DNA of 64,000 nt from Treponema phagedenis (GTDB taxonomy: Bacteria > Spirochaetota > Spirochaetia > Treponematales > Treponemataceae): the NCBI RefSeq assembly GCF_008153345.1, contig NZ_CP042818.1, forward strand, positions 2,815,001 through 2,879,000, in the 5' to 3' direction. The translations under genes and the position numbers were made by a program. The notes below the pieces were generated by a model. That model was not told where the DNA came from. It did not search any database and saw nothing but the letters and a program-made list of their open reading frames with translations. This document shows, one piece after another, positions 8,909 through 15,901 of the stretch (positions are counted from its first letter, which is position 1; every line of letters starts with the position of its first letter).

Positions 8909-9380
8909 GTATAATGTTTTTTTGATAACTCGATTATTTTTCTTAATGCATTTTATACAAATCGTAAAAAATTTTATAAAAAAGAGTCCGACACAACGGT
9001 TTGGTTTTTGACATCCGTGTCAAAACCAAACCTATGAGTTTGAAAACTCCTATTATACAAATGCGGTAGTTTTCAAACTCAATTCTGTGTGGAACCACGG
9101 GCGTCCGTGCCCGTTCTGATTTTTGCCGTCCATGGCAAAATGAAACCTGCGAGTTTGAAAGCTTTGTAAACGGCCTTGCTTTAAAACATCGCTTCTGCTT
9201 GGAACCACCACCGTCCATGGCGGTTCTGAGTCCGACACGGCGCAAGGGCGAAGTTTTGAAAATTTACTCTAACTTCGCCAACGAGTTTTAAAGCTTCAAT
9301 TTTACAGTTTTGTGTTGATGCTTTAAAACATCGTTTTGAATTGAGCAACGGTGAGCAAACTTACCATAGGAATGCCGACA
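8909..9380 (-). repeat. Composite palindromic intergenic element, copy 1
   Basis: This fills most of the gap between thlA and mupG. Read on the minus strand the right terminal motif is at 8909 (GTATAATGTTTTTTTGATA on the plus strand). The other modules follow: the AAGAGTCCGACAC box, the TTTTGAC/GTCAAAA hairpin, the GAGTTTGAAAAC/GTTTTCAAACTC hairpin, the ACGGGC/GCCCGT hairpin, and the CATTCCTATGGTAA box at about 9363. Open frames here are short and built from the repeat itself, so I do not call genes. The left terminal motif is missing. Confidence 0.75.
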
Positions 9381-9448
9381 CCTCGCTGACGCAAAGCGAA
9401 GAAAAAAACCGTATCAATGCCTCTTCCCTTACTGCCGGTGCAAGTTTT

Positions 9449-10486
9449 TTAAAGCGCTTGTATTTTAATTTTTTTTCCGTTTTTTATCTGTTTTAATAAC
9501 GGCAGGTATTTTGCCGGAACTTGTCCGATGACGTTTACCCTGTTGTCTTGCGGCAACGTTTTACGGATGAGTTGGATTTCCCCGCTGTAGCGTAAATAGT
9601 TTTCGTTATCTATGGTAAGCGCCCCTTTTATGCGCTCTTTAATAATGCCGACAGGAATGCGATTGCCCTGCGCCGCATAGTCCCGCGATTCTTGGAATCG
9701 CAATAATCGATTTGGGGAATCGGAGCGGATGGTGAAAATCTTTTCATGCAAATACCGATAGTCTTTTTCCAAAACAATCGGCACTGTGATAATATCCTCG
9801 AGGATGAATGTTTGTATATACTTGTATTCCTGAGAACTGATAATGCCATCTCCGATGAAAACTCCAGTTACGCCGTATTTTTTTACCATTTCAACATAGG
9901 CGGCGTAGGGTGATATGTTCCGATGCTTTTCTAGCGTGGGCAAGCCTTCATGCAAAGGGCCGCGTAAAAAAGTATCGCCCGGAATAAATGAAAAAACTTT
10001 TATACGCTGCCGGCTTAAATTTCTGTTAATTTTTTTAAAGGTTTTTCCGTCAAGCCCTGTTTCAGGGCGCGGATAGTAATTGTGCATTGCAAGGCATTTA
10101 CCGCCTTGTTTTTGCAGTTCGATAATATCGCCTGTTTTTAAGGTTGAGGCATTCAGACAAAGGGGGATTTTTTGTGAAAGAGCCGCTGTTTCTTTAAAGG
10201 AAAAACCGTAGTCAAGCCGCAGCATGGAAATGCGCAGTTTTTTTGCAAGCTCGGCAGCATCTTTTTCGTCAAAGACGGTAAGCGTTTTAGGAGAAACATC
10301 GGCAATAATATCGTAGCCCATATCTTTGAGGGCATGACACATGGCGAATGCACGCTTTGTGTAGTCGGGATCAAACTCTTCCGTAATATGCAAAGAGGTA
10401 AAAATCATTGCCTCTTTTGTAAACAAAAGGGGCAAGTTATTTTTTACCAAGTCAAATTGAGATATAAATACCGACCAACCAAGCAT
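9449..10486 (-). CDS. mupG: 6-phospho-N-acetylmuramidase (MupG, DUF871 family)
   Basis: The 345-residue protein has the two-domain layout of the MupG/DUF871 family: a TIM-barrel N-terminal part (MLGWSVFIS, IFTSLHITEE, LRLDYGF, LCLNAST, HNYYPRPETGLD, VFIGDG) and a small cyclophilin-like C-terminal domain (IPVGIIKERIKGALTIDNENYLRYSGEIQLIRK). Characterised members cleave MurNAc-6-phosphate-GlcNAc inside the cell. The conserved HNYYPRPETGL segment and the acidic residues of the barrel are present. It starts 1 nt after the murP stop codon (TAAtATG) with no clear ribosome-binding site, which points to translational coupling. Together with murP and murQ it forms a peptidoglycan-fragment salvage operon. 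Confidence 0.9.
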   Translation of the reverse strand: MLGWSVFISQFDLVKNNLPLLFTKEAMIFTSLHITEEFDPDYTKRAFAMCHALKDMGYDIIADVSPKTLTVFDEKDAAELAKKLRISMLRLDYGFSFKETAALSQKIPLCLNASTLKTGDIIELQKQGGKCLAMHNYYPRPETGLDGKTFKKINRNLSRQRIKVFSFIPGDTFLRGPLHEGLPTLEKHRNISPYAAYVEMVKKYGVTGVFIGDGIISSQEYKYIQTFILEDIITVPIVLEKDYRYLHEKIFTIRSDSPNRLLRFQESRDYAAQGNRIPVGIIKERIKGALTIDNENYLRYSGEIQLIRKTLPQDNRVNVIGQVPAKYLPLLKQIKNGKKIKIQAL

Positions 10487-10487
10487 A

Positions 10488-11909
10488 TTAGTTTGATTCT
10501 AAATCTTTTGGCTTCATGACAAGTTTGGTGATAATAAAACCGGCAATATATGAAACAACGAGTCCGATAAAATAATTGAGCATGTGCTGCGGCTGTATGA
10601 TTGCAATGGCAACAAGTCCGGACGGGCCCCATGCGCTTGACATTACATGCGTTAACATAACGTATGCTCCCCCGAACCCCGCTCCTAAGCCGGCTGTAAT
10701 AAAGGGTTTGAACAACGGCAAGGTAACGCCGTAAATAAGCGGTTCCCCTACGCCTAAAAATCCTGCGGGTAAGGCGCCGGCGATAACTTTTTGCATTCTT
10801 TCATTGCCGGCTTTTTTTGCCATTACATAAATAGCAATTGCGGCGCCGACTTGTCCCGCGCCGGCCATTGCCAATACGGGGAAAAGGGAAACACCGCCCA
10901 TTGCTTCAAGCTGTATTGCGTAAATGGGAATTAAGCCGTGATGCAAGCCCATAAGCACCATCGGAAGAAAGAGTGCGGATAATACATAACCGCTTATTAC
11001 GCTGATAACGGGGTTTGGCGACATGATAATAAGTTTTAATGCGGCAACTAAACCGTCTGAAATAAATCCTGCAACAGGCATAATAATAAACACAAAAAGA
11101 ATGCTTGTAATTAACATAGTTATAAACGGGGTTATCACAAGGTCTAATACATCGGGAATTTTTTTTCGTAAAGATTTTTCTATCTTTGATAAAATCCATA
11201 CTCCGGCAATGACGCCGATAACGCCGCCTTTTCCCGTTGTTAAGATAGAGTTTAACGGAATCTCTTCATTAAATAAGCCGAATATTTTTGAAATTGCAAC
11301 AATATTTGCACCAATGGAAAGTCCGCCTATCATACCGCCTAAAGCTTCCGTTGCACCGAAAACCTTTGCCGCATTAATTCCCGTATAAATAGCAAAATAT
11401 CCGAGGAAAGCAGCGCCGATAAGCGAAAACAACAGCTGCACAATCTTCCAAAATCCGGTACCCGCAATAACGCCCTGCCCTTGTAATGTACCGATAAGAC
11501 TTGCAAATCCGTTAAATAATCCTGCTGCAATAATTGCGGGAATGAGCGGAATAAAAATATTTGCTATAATCTGTATCATTTTTTTTAAGAAATTTTGCTT
11601 TTGTCCGGTTTTAATTCTTTCTTTATTTTCCTGCCAGCTTTCGGTAACACCGCCGGAGTCTTTTCCCGTAAGCGCCAAAACAACATCAGTTACTTTTTTT
11701 GCCTTCCCCGGGCCAAGCACAACCTGAAAACTGTCTCCATCGGAAATAAGCCCTAAAACACCTTCTGTGCTTTTTAATGCGGACTCTTCTACCAATGAAG
11801 CATCAAAAACGGTAAGACGGCATCGCGTCATGCAGTTTGTAACACGTACCAAATTCGATTCTCCGCCGCAAAGGGTGATAATCTGTTTTGCCAACTCTTC
11901 ATTATTCAT
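10488..11909 (-). CDS. murP: PTS system EIIBC component for MurNAc / MurNAc-GlcNAc
   Basis: The transporter takes up and phosphorylates N-acetylmuramic acid or its disaccharide. The N-terminal EIIB domain (about residues 1-85) has the phospho-accepting Cys26 in VTNCMTRCRLTV. The EIIC domain (about 110-465) has ten or so membrane segments and the substrate-site motif GVGEPLIYG, which contains the conserved Glu, plus the GLHHGLIPIY loop. There is no EIIA domain, as in other MurP proteins, so a separate glucose-type EIIA is needed; none is in the window. The sugar is inferred from the flanking murQ and mupG. A PTS permease is notable because several studied treponemes keep PTS phosphotransfer proteins without any membrane EIIC. 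Confidence 0.9.
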   Translation of the reverse strand: MNNEELAKQIITLCGGESNLVRVTNCMTRCRLTVFDASLVEESALKSTEGVLGLISDGDSFQVVLGPGKAKKVTDVVLALTGKDSGGVTESWQENKERIKTGQKQNFLKKMIQIIANIFIPLIPAIIAAGLFNGFASLIGTLQGQGVIAGTGFWKIVQLLFSLIGAAFLGYFAIYTGINAAKVFGATEALGGMIGGLSIGANIVAISKIFGLFNEEIPLNSILTTGKGGVIGVIAGVWILSKIEKSLRKKIPDVLDLVITPFITMLITSILFVFIIMPVAGFISDGLVAALKLIIMSPNPVISVISGYVLSALFLPMVLMGLHHGLIPIYAIQLEAMGGVSLFPVLAMAGAGQVGAAIAIYVMAKKAGNERMQKVIAGALPAGFLGVGEPLIYGVTLPLFKPFITAGLGAGFGGAYVMLTHVMSSAWGPSGLVAIAIIQPQHMLNYFIGLVVSYIAGFIITKLVMKPKDLESN

Positions 11910-12007
11910 CCTGTCCTCCTAATTTTTCAGCGCTTGCATACAGTCAAGAACCGAAAGATACAATCGATAAACAAACAGCCGTTTTGACTGTTCGTTTTCA
12001 CGCTTAC

Positions 12008-12898
12008 TTAAAGCAATTTGTATATATGCCCTTCCGCCTCTGCAAGTTTTTGGCGGGCTTCTTCTACGCTGACATTGAGCAAAAGAGCGGTGGCGGCAAG
12101 CTTAACGCTGCCGCCTGCTTCGTCTAAGGTTTTACGCGCCGCCTCCCTTGTACAGCCCGCAACATTCATCACATTGTTTTCCGCCCGTACATGCAGCTTT
12201 TCGTTTGTCTGCATAAGGTCAACCATCATATTTTGATACACCTTTCCGATTCCAATCATGCTGCCGGTTGAAATCATATTCAATACCATCTTTTGAGCAG
12301 TACCTGCTTTCAGCCGAGTGGATCCGGTTAACACTTCGGGGCCGACAAGCAACTCTATTGCAACCAATGCTTCGGCGGAAATTTCCGCATTTTGCGTACA
12401 GGAAACAGCAACTGTTTTGCAGCCGAATTCTTTTGCAAATCTAAGACCATGTACCACATAAGGAGTTCTGCCGCTTGCAGCCAAACCGATAACAATATCG
12501 TTTGGAGAAATATTTTTTGCACGCAAATCCTGTTCGCATAACGTATGACTGTCCTCGGCTCCTTCAACCGCTTTTATGAAAGCCCGCTCGCCGCCCGCAA
12601 TCAAACCGATTACAACCGTATCCGGCACTCCGAACGTAGGCGGACACTCCGCCGCATCAAGCATCCCCAACCGCCCGCTGGTACCTGCGCCAATATAAAT
12701 AATGCGTGCATTCTTTTTTAAAGCTTCGGTGGCGAGCGCTATCGCTTCGGCAATCTGCGGCAACTGCGATTTTACCGCTTCAATAATGCGAGCATCTTCC
12801 GCATTCATAAGAGCCGCTATTTCCAGCGGACTCATTTTATCCAAATGCATAGAACGAGGATTCCTTTTTTCCGTTGCCAACAATGAAAGATCAATCAT
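12008..12898 (-). CDS. murQ: N-acetylmuramic acid 6-phosphate etherase
   Basis: MurQ splits the lactyl ether of MurNAc-6-phosphate to give GlcNAc-6-phosphate and D-lactate. The 296-residue sequence carries the family's N-terminal block (TEKRNPRSMHLDKMSPLEIAALMNAED), the SIS-domain sugar-phosphate loop GAGTSGRLGMLDAAECPPTFG with the catalytic Glu, and the distal TRLKAGTAQKMVLNMISTGSMI block. It is the first gene of the murQ-murP-mupG operon, with murP 98 nt downstream, and is preceded by a near-consensus promoter and operator. No MurR-type regulator gene lies next to it. Confidence 0.96.
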   Translation of the reverse strand: MIDLSLLATEKRNPRSMHLDKMSPLEIAALMNAEDARIIEAVKSQLPQIAEAIALATEALKKNARIIYIGAGTSGRLGMLDAAECPPTFGVPDTVVIGLIAGGERAFIKAVEGAEDSHTLCEQDLRAKNISPNDIVIGLAASGRTPYVVHGLRFAKEFGCKTVAVSCTQNAEISAEALVAIELLVGPEVLTGSTRLKAGTAQKMVLNMISTGSMIGIGKVYQNMMVDLMQTNEKLHVRAENNVMNVAGCTREAARKTLDEAGGSVKLAATALLLNVSVEEARQKLAEAEGHIYKLL

Positions 12899-12919
12899 AT
12901 TTACGCCCTTGCCAAATTA

Positions 12920-12966
12920 GGTAACTCTTACCCCTTTATTATATGCTCTGATATGGCAGTTGTCAA
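12920..12966 (-). promoter_or_regulatory. mur operon promoter with palindromic operator
   Basis: On the minus strand TTGACA (12961-12966), a 17-nt spacer and TATAAT (12938-12943) form a consensus sigma-70 promoter. Directly downstream, over the expected transcription start, lies the palindrome GGTAACTCTTACC (12920-12932; 5-bp arms, 3-bp centre). Its position is that of a repressor operator controlling murQ. Which regulator binds is unknown. Confidence 0.75.
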
Positions 12967-12984
12967 GAAAAACCGAATCTAGCT

Positions 12985-13542
12985 TAGGGCTTACGCATGG
13001 ACAAGGGACTGCCGCCCCTTGAGCTCCGCTTATGCGTTGCATTAAGGGCTTCGGCAGCCCTTAGACCTGGCTTGCTTCGCATTAAGGGGCTGCTGCCCCT
13101 TAGACCCTGGGAAATTCCAAACGATGTTTGAAAACTACCGCTACTTAAAATAGGAGTTTTCAAACTCGTAGGCGAAGTGAAAACCGGAATGTCAACACTT
13201 CGCCCTTGCTGCTGGCGCAGGGCTTTTTTCGCTTATGCTTCGCATTAAGGGCTTGGGCAGCCCTTAGACCCGCCTTTGCTTCGCCGCGAACCTGTCCCGT
13301 AACCCCTGCACCCCGCCGTTAGAAATGTAAATTTTAGAACGGGCATGGACGCCCGTGGTTCTAAACAGAATTGAGTTTGAAAACTACCATAGTTATATAA
13401 ACAGGAGTTTTCAAACTCATAGGTTTCATTTTGACACGGAAGTCAAAATGAAACCGTCGTGTCGGACTCTTTTTATAAAATTGTCTTGATTTGCAGTAAA
13501 GAATTAAAAATCTAATTGAAGCTATCAAAAAAATGTTGTGCT
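12985..13542. repeat. GC-rich palindromic cluster plus composite element, copy 2
   Basis: The gap between murQ and exoA holds two repeat families. About 12985-13110 and 13230-13300 carry short hairpins such as AAGGGGC/GCCCCTT (13084-13101) and AAGGGCT/AGCCCTT (13247-13265), joined by GCTTCGCATT-type linkers. From about 13110 to 13542 there is a composite element in plus orientation, interrupted by the second GC-rich cluster. It includes the GAGTTTGAAAAC hairpin, the inverted-arm ACGGGC hairpin, the TTTTGAC/GTCAAAA hairpin, GTCGGACTCTTTTTATAAAATTG, and a right end TATCAAAAAAATGTTGTGC. No gene is supported here. Confidence 0.72.
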
Positions 13543-13574
13543 TGTTTATGCAATACCTTCTTTTCCCCGCCCGC

Positions 13575-13602
13575 TTGAAAACTTCCGATAATTATGTAGA
13601 AT
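13575..13602 (+). promoter_or_regulatory. Promoter of exoA (leaderless start)
   Basis: TTGAAA (13575-13580), a 16-nt spacer and TAGAAT (13597-13602) end 7 nt before the ATG at 13610. Transcription should therefore begin at or next to the start codon. There is no Shine-Dalgarno sequence. Confidence 0.55.
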
Positions 13603-13609
13603 CTTTTGT

Positions 13610-14386
13610 ATGTTGAACATCATTTCATGGAATGTAAACGGTATTCGAGCTGTTGAAAAAAAAGGTTTTGCGGATTGGTTGTATAATGAATCGCCGGATA
13701 TTCTTTGTTTGCAGGAGATTAAGGCGCGTAAAGAGCAGGTGAGCGGGGAGTTGCTGGCGCCGGTTTGGGAAGGCGGAACGTATAAAACGTTTTGGCAGCC
13801 GGCGAAGCGCCCCGGTTATTCGGGGACGGCGCTTTTTACGAAAAAAGAGCCCGACAACATCCGAATAATGGATTTGGAGGAATTTGACAGTGAAGGGAGG
13901 GTAATTGCCGCTGATTTTGGAAAGCTGACGGTGATTTCCGCGTATTTTCCGAACTCGCAGGATGCGGGGGCGCGGCTTGCATATAAACTTGAGTTTTGTG
14001 CGGCAATGCGTGAGTTTTGTGATAATTTGCAAAAAGAGGGGCAGGATGTGATCCTCTGTGGAGATTATAATATTGCGCATAAACCGATTGATTTGGCAAA
14101 TCCTAAAACAAATGAGAAAAATCCCGGCTATTTGCCCGAAGAGCGGGAGTGGATGGATGTTTTCACCGGTGCGGGGTATGTTGACACTTTCAGGCATTTT
14201 TGTGCGGAGCCCGAGCACTATACGTGGTGGACGTATCGGTTTAAGGCACGAGAAAGAAATGTCGGGTGGCGTATTGACTATCATTGCGTAAATGAGGACT
14301 TTTTGCCGAAGGTGAAAAGTTCAATTATTTTAAAGGATGTTTTCGGCTCTGACCATTGCCCGATAAAACTAAGCGTTTCAAATTAA
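13610..14386 (+). CDS. exoA: Exodeoxyribonuclease III / AP endonuclease
   Basis: This 258-residue protein repairs abasic sites and trims 3' ends of DNA in the cytoplasm. It has all hallmark blocks of the ExoIII/APE family: SWNVNGIRA at the N-terminus, LQEIKA with the metal-binding Glu36, GDYNIAHKPIDL with the catalytic Asp-Asn pair, WRIDYHCVNED, and GSDHCPI with the Asp-His catalytic pair at the C-terminus. Length agrees with the family (about 250-270). The start is placed at the first ATG, 7 nt after a -10 box with no ribosome-binding site, which suggests a leaderless message. The rhomboid gene follows after 18 nt, so the two are probably co-transcribed. Confidence 0.96.
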   Translation: MLNIISWNVNGIRAVEKKGFADWLYNESPDILCLQEIKARKEQVSGELLAPVWEGGTYKTFWQPAKRPGYSGTALFTKKEPDNIRIMDLEEFDSEGRVIAADFGKLTVISAYFPNSQDAGARLAYKLEFCAAMREFCDNLQKEGQDVILCGDYNIAHKPIDLANPKTNEKNPGYLPEEREWMDVFTGAGYVDTFRHFCAEPEHYTWWTYRFKARERNVGWRIDYHCVNEDFLPKVKSSIILKDVFGSDHCPIKLSVSN

Positions 14387-14404
14387 AAGCCGATAGTACA
14401 GTGT

Positions 14405-15010
14405 ATGAAAATTAAATATAATGCACCGGTTACCCTGACTTTCAGTTTTATTTGCATCGGAGTTTTGCTCATTAGTTTTTTCTTATCGAAGAATTTTGTT
14501 TTTCAGTATTTTGCGCTTCCTTCTTCGCAGAATTTTCAGCCCGCGAATCCTTTTCATTATTTGTTATTGTTCACGCACGTGTTCGGACATACGGACTGGG
14601 AGCATCTTATCGGGAATCTTGCTTTTATTCTGTTGCTCGGTCCGATGCTGGAAGAGATTTATAGCTCGCCGGTAATGCTTTTGATGGTTGCAACCACCGC
14701 CTTTGTTACGGGCGTGGTCAATGTCTGTTTTTTCCCCACCGGTTTGATGGGCGCTTCGGGCATTGTGTTTATGATGATTTTGCTTGCTTCGTTCAGTAAT
14801 AACATGAAAAGCGGTATTCCTTTAACCTTTATTTTGATTGTTATTTTATATATCGGAAGAGATATTGCGGATGCGTTTACCAATGACAATATTTCTCACC
14901 TTGCACATTTGGTGGGCGGGCTTTGCGGCAGTTTGTTCGGATTTTTCAGACCGACGCCGCAAGTGCGCAGGCGAAGTGTAAAAAAAGCTGCAGCGGCAAC
15001 GGAAGAGTGA
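14405..15010 (+). CDS. Rhomboid-family intramembrane serine protease
   Basis: The 201-residue product is a six-helix rhomboid core. It has the L1 loop HVFGHTDWEHLIGN with the conserved HxxxxHLxxN-like layout, the nucleophile motif GLMGASGIVF (Ser in GASG, near residue 119) on helix 4, and the catalytic His in ISHLAHLVGGLCGSLFG on helix 6. These residues form the Ser-His dyad, so it should be an active protease cutting transmembrane segments of membrane proteins. The C-terminus is a short basic/Ala tail (RRRSVKKAAAATEE). It begins 18 nt after exoA. Its substrate is unknown. Confidence 0.9.
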   Translation: MKIKYNAPVTLTFSFICIGVLLISFFLSKNFVFQYFALPSSQNFQPANPFHYLLLFTHVFGHTDWEHLIGNLAFILLLGPMLEEIYSSPVMLLMVATTAFVTGVVNVCFFPTGLMGASGIVFMMILLASFSNNMKSGIPLTFILIVILYIGRDIADAFTNDNISHLAHLVGGLCGSLFGFFRPTPQVRRRSVKKAAAATEE

Positions 15011-15048
15011 TGTTGTTCGGTAAAAACAAAGGATTTTTTATAAAATAT

Positions 15049-15077
15049 TTGGCAAAACAGAGTTAAATGTCTATAAT
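15049..15077 (+). promoter_or_regulatory. Promoter upstream of the YdbC-like gene
   Basis: TTGGCA (15049-15054), a 17-nt spacer and TATAAT (15072-15077) match a housekeeping promoter. The gene at 15122 has a GGAGGT ribosome-binding site, so it has a normal leader, unlike exoA. Confidence 0.6.
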
Positions 15078-15121
15078 TTAAGAGACGTGTTGATTTTACA
15101 ATTTTATTTGGAGGTAGATAC

Positions 15122-15346
15122 ATGGCGGATGAGTTTAAATATACGGTAGAAGGTAAGTTCGGGGTGCTTTCAGAATCAAATGCCGGCTGGAAGGTTGAGT
15201 TACGGTTAATTTCGTGGAATGAACGACCGGCAAAATATGATATACGGAGTTGGGCGCCGAATGATGAAAAAATGGGGAAAGGCATTACGCTTACCCGCAA
15301 TGAATTGGCAGCCTTAAAAGATTTGCTCAATTCAATGCAGATTTAA
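15122..15346 (+). CDS. YdbC/PC4-like single-strand nucleic-acid-binding protein
   Basis: The 74-residue protein matches the bacterial YdbC family, whose fold resembles the eukaryotic coactivator PC4. It has a four-strand sheet (FKYTVEGKFGVLSESNAGWK, ELRLISWNERPAKYDIRSW) followed by the invariant EKMGKGITLTRNELAALKDLL helix. Related proteins bind single-stranded DNA with little sequence preference and may act in transcription or repair. The start is set by TTGGAGGT 7 nt before ATG. It lies between a rhomboid gene and the convergent rnhA, whose stop is 11 nt away. Confidence 0.85.
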   Translation: MADEFKYTVEGKFGVLSESNAGWKVELRLISWNERPAKYDIRSWAPNDEKMGKGITLTRNELAALKDLLNSMQI

Positions 15347-15357
15347 GCGCAAAGGTT

Positions 15358-15813
15358 TTATTTTACCGATTGGGCGGCGGCAACCGCGAGCTCATCGCAG
15401 AGCTCGTTAAATTTATTGCCGGCATGCCCTTTCACCCAGTTCCATTCAGGTTTGAGTTCACTTGAAAGCTTGTCAAGTAAAAGCCAAAGGTCTTGGTTTT
15501 TTACCGGCTGCTTTGAGGCTGTTTTCCAGCCGTTTTTCTTCCATTTTTGAATCCATTCGGTAATACCGTTTTTCACATATTGAGAGTCGGTATACAGGCA
15601 AATACGGGCTGAGGCATAGTTTTGCGAAATAGCTTGCAAGGCGTTTATTACCGCCGCAAGTTCCATGCGGTTGTTTGTCGTAAGCTTTTCCCCCGCTGAT
15701 TGCGTAAACGGCTCTTTTCCGTCAATTACCATCACAAATGCCCAGCCGCCCGGCCCGGGATTCCCGGAACAGGCTCCGTCAGTATATACTTCAATTAAAG
15801 ATTCTGTGTTCAT
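15358..15813 (-). CDS. rnhA: Ribonuclease HI
   Basis: This enzyme cuts RNA in RNA/DNA hybrids. The 151-residue sequence has the complete DEDD metal site, Asp12 (VYTDGACSGNPGPGG), Glu51 (RMELAAV), Asp76 (LYTDSQYV) and Asp140 (NELCDELA). The catalytic His130 lies in WVKGHAGNKFNE, and the basic handle WIQKWKKNGWKTASKQPVKNQDLW is the substrate-binding extension. AGGAG precedes the ATG. It is oriented toward the YdbC-like gene and seems to be a single-gene unit. Confidence 0.96.
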   Translation of the reverse strand: MNTESLIEVYTDGACSGNPGPGGWAFVMVIDGKEPFTQSAGEKLTTNNRMELAAVINALQAISQNYASARICLYTDSQYVKNGITEWIQKWKKNGWKTASKQPVKNQDLWLLLDKLSSELKPEWNWVKGHAGNKFNELCDELAVAAAQSVK

Positions 15814-15901
15814 TATAGCTCCTGTTAAGAATTTATTTTATGCAGTTATCATAGCATAAAAGGTTTAAGGATTTTAAGGGATTATAAAATGCCGAAAAAC
15901 C

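Noticed and set aside
8943-9245. Open frames with shared pieces such as SERARTPVVP and KPLCRTLFYK in several gaps
   Set aside because: These recur because the same palindromic DNA modules recur. The frames have no start signals, differ in phase and are often translated from both strands.
10444-10632. Short frames opposite or inside murP, cyd and glp genes
   Set aside because: They are shadows of well-supported genes and have no independent start signals.
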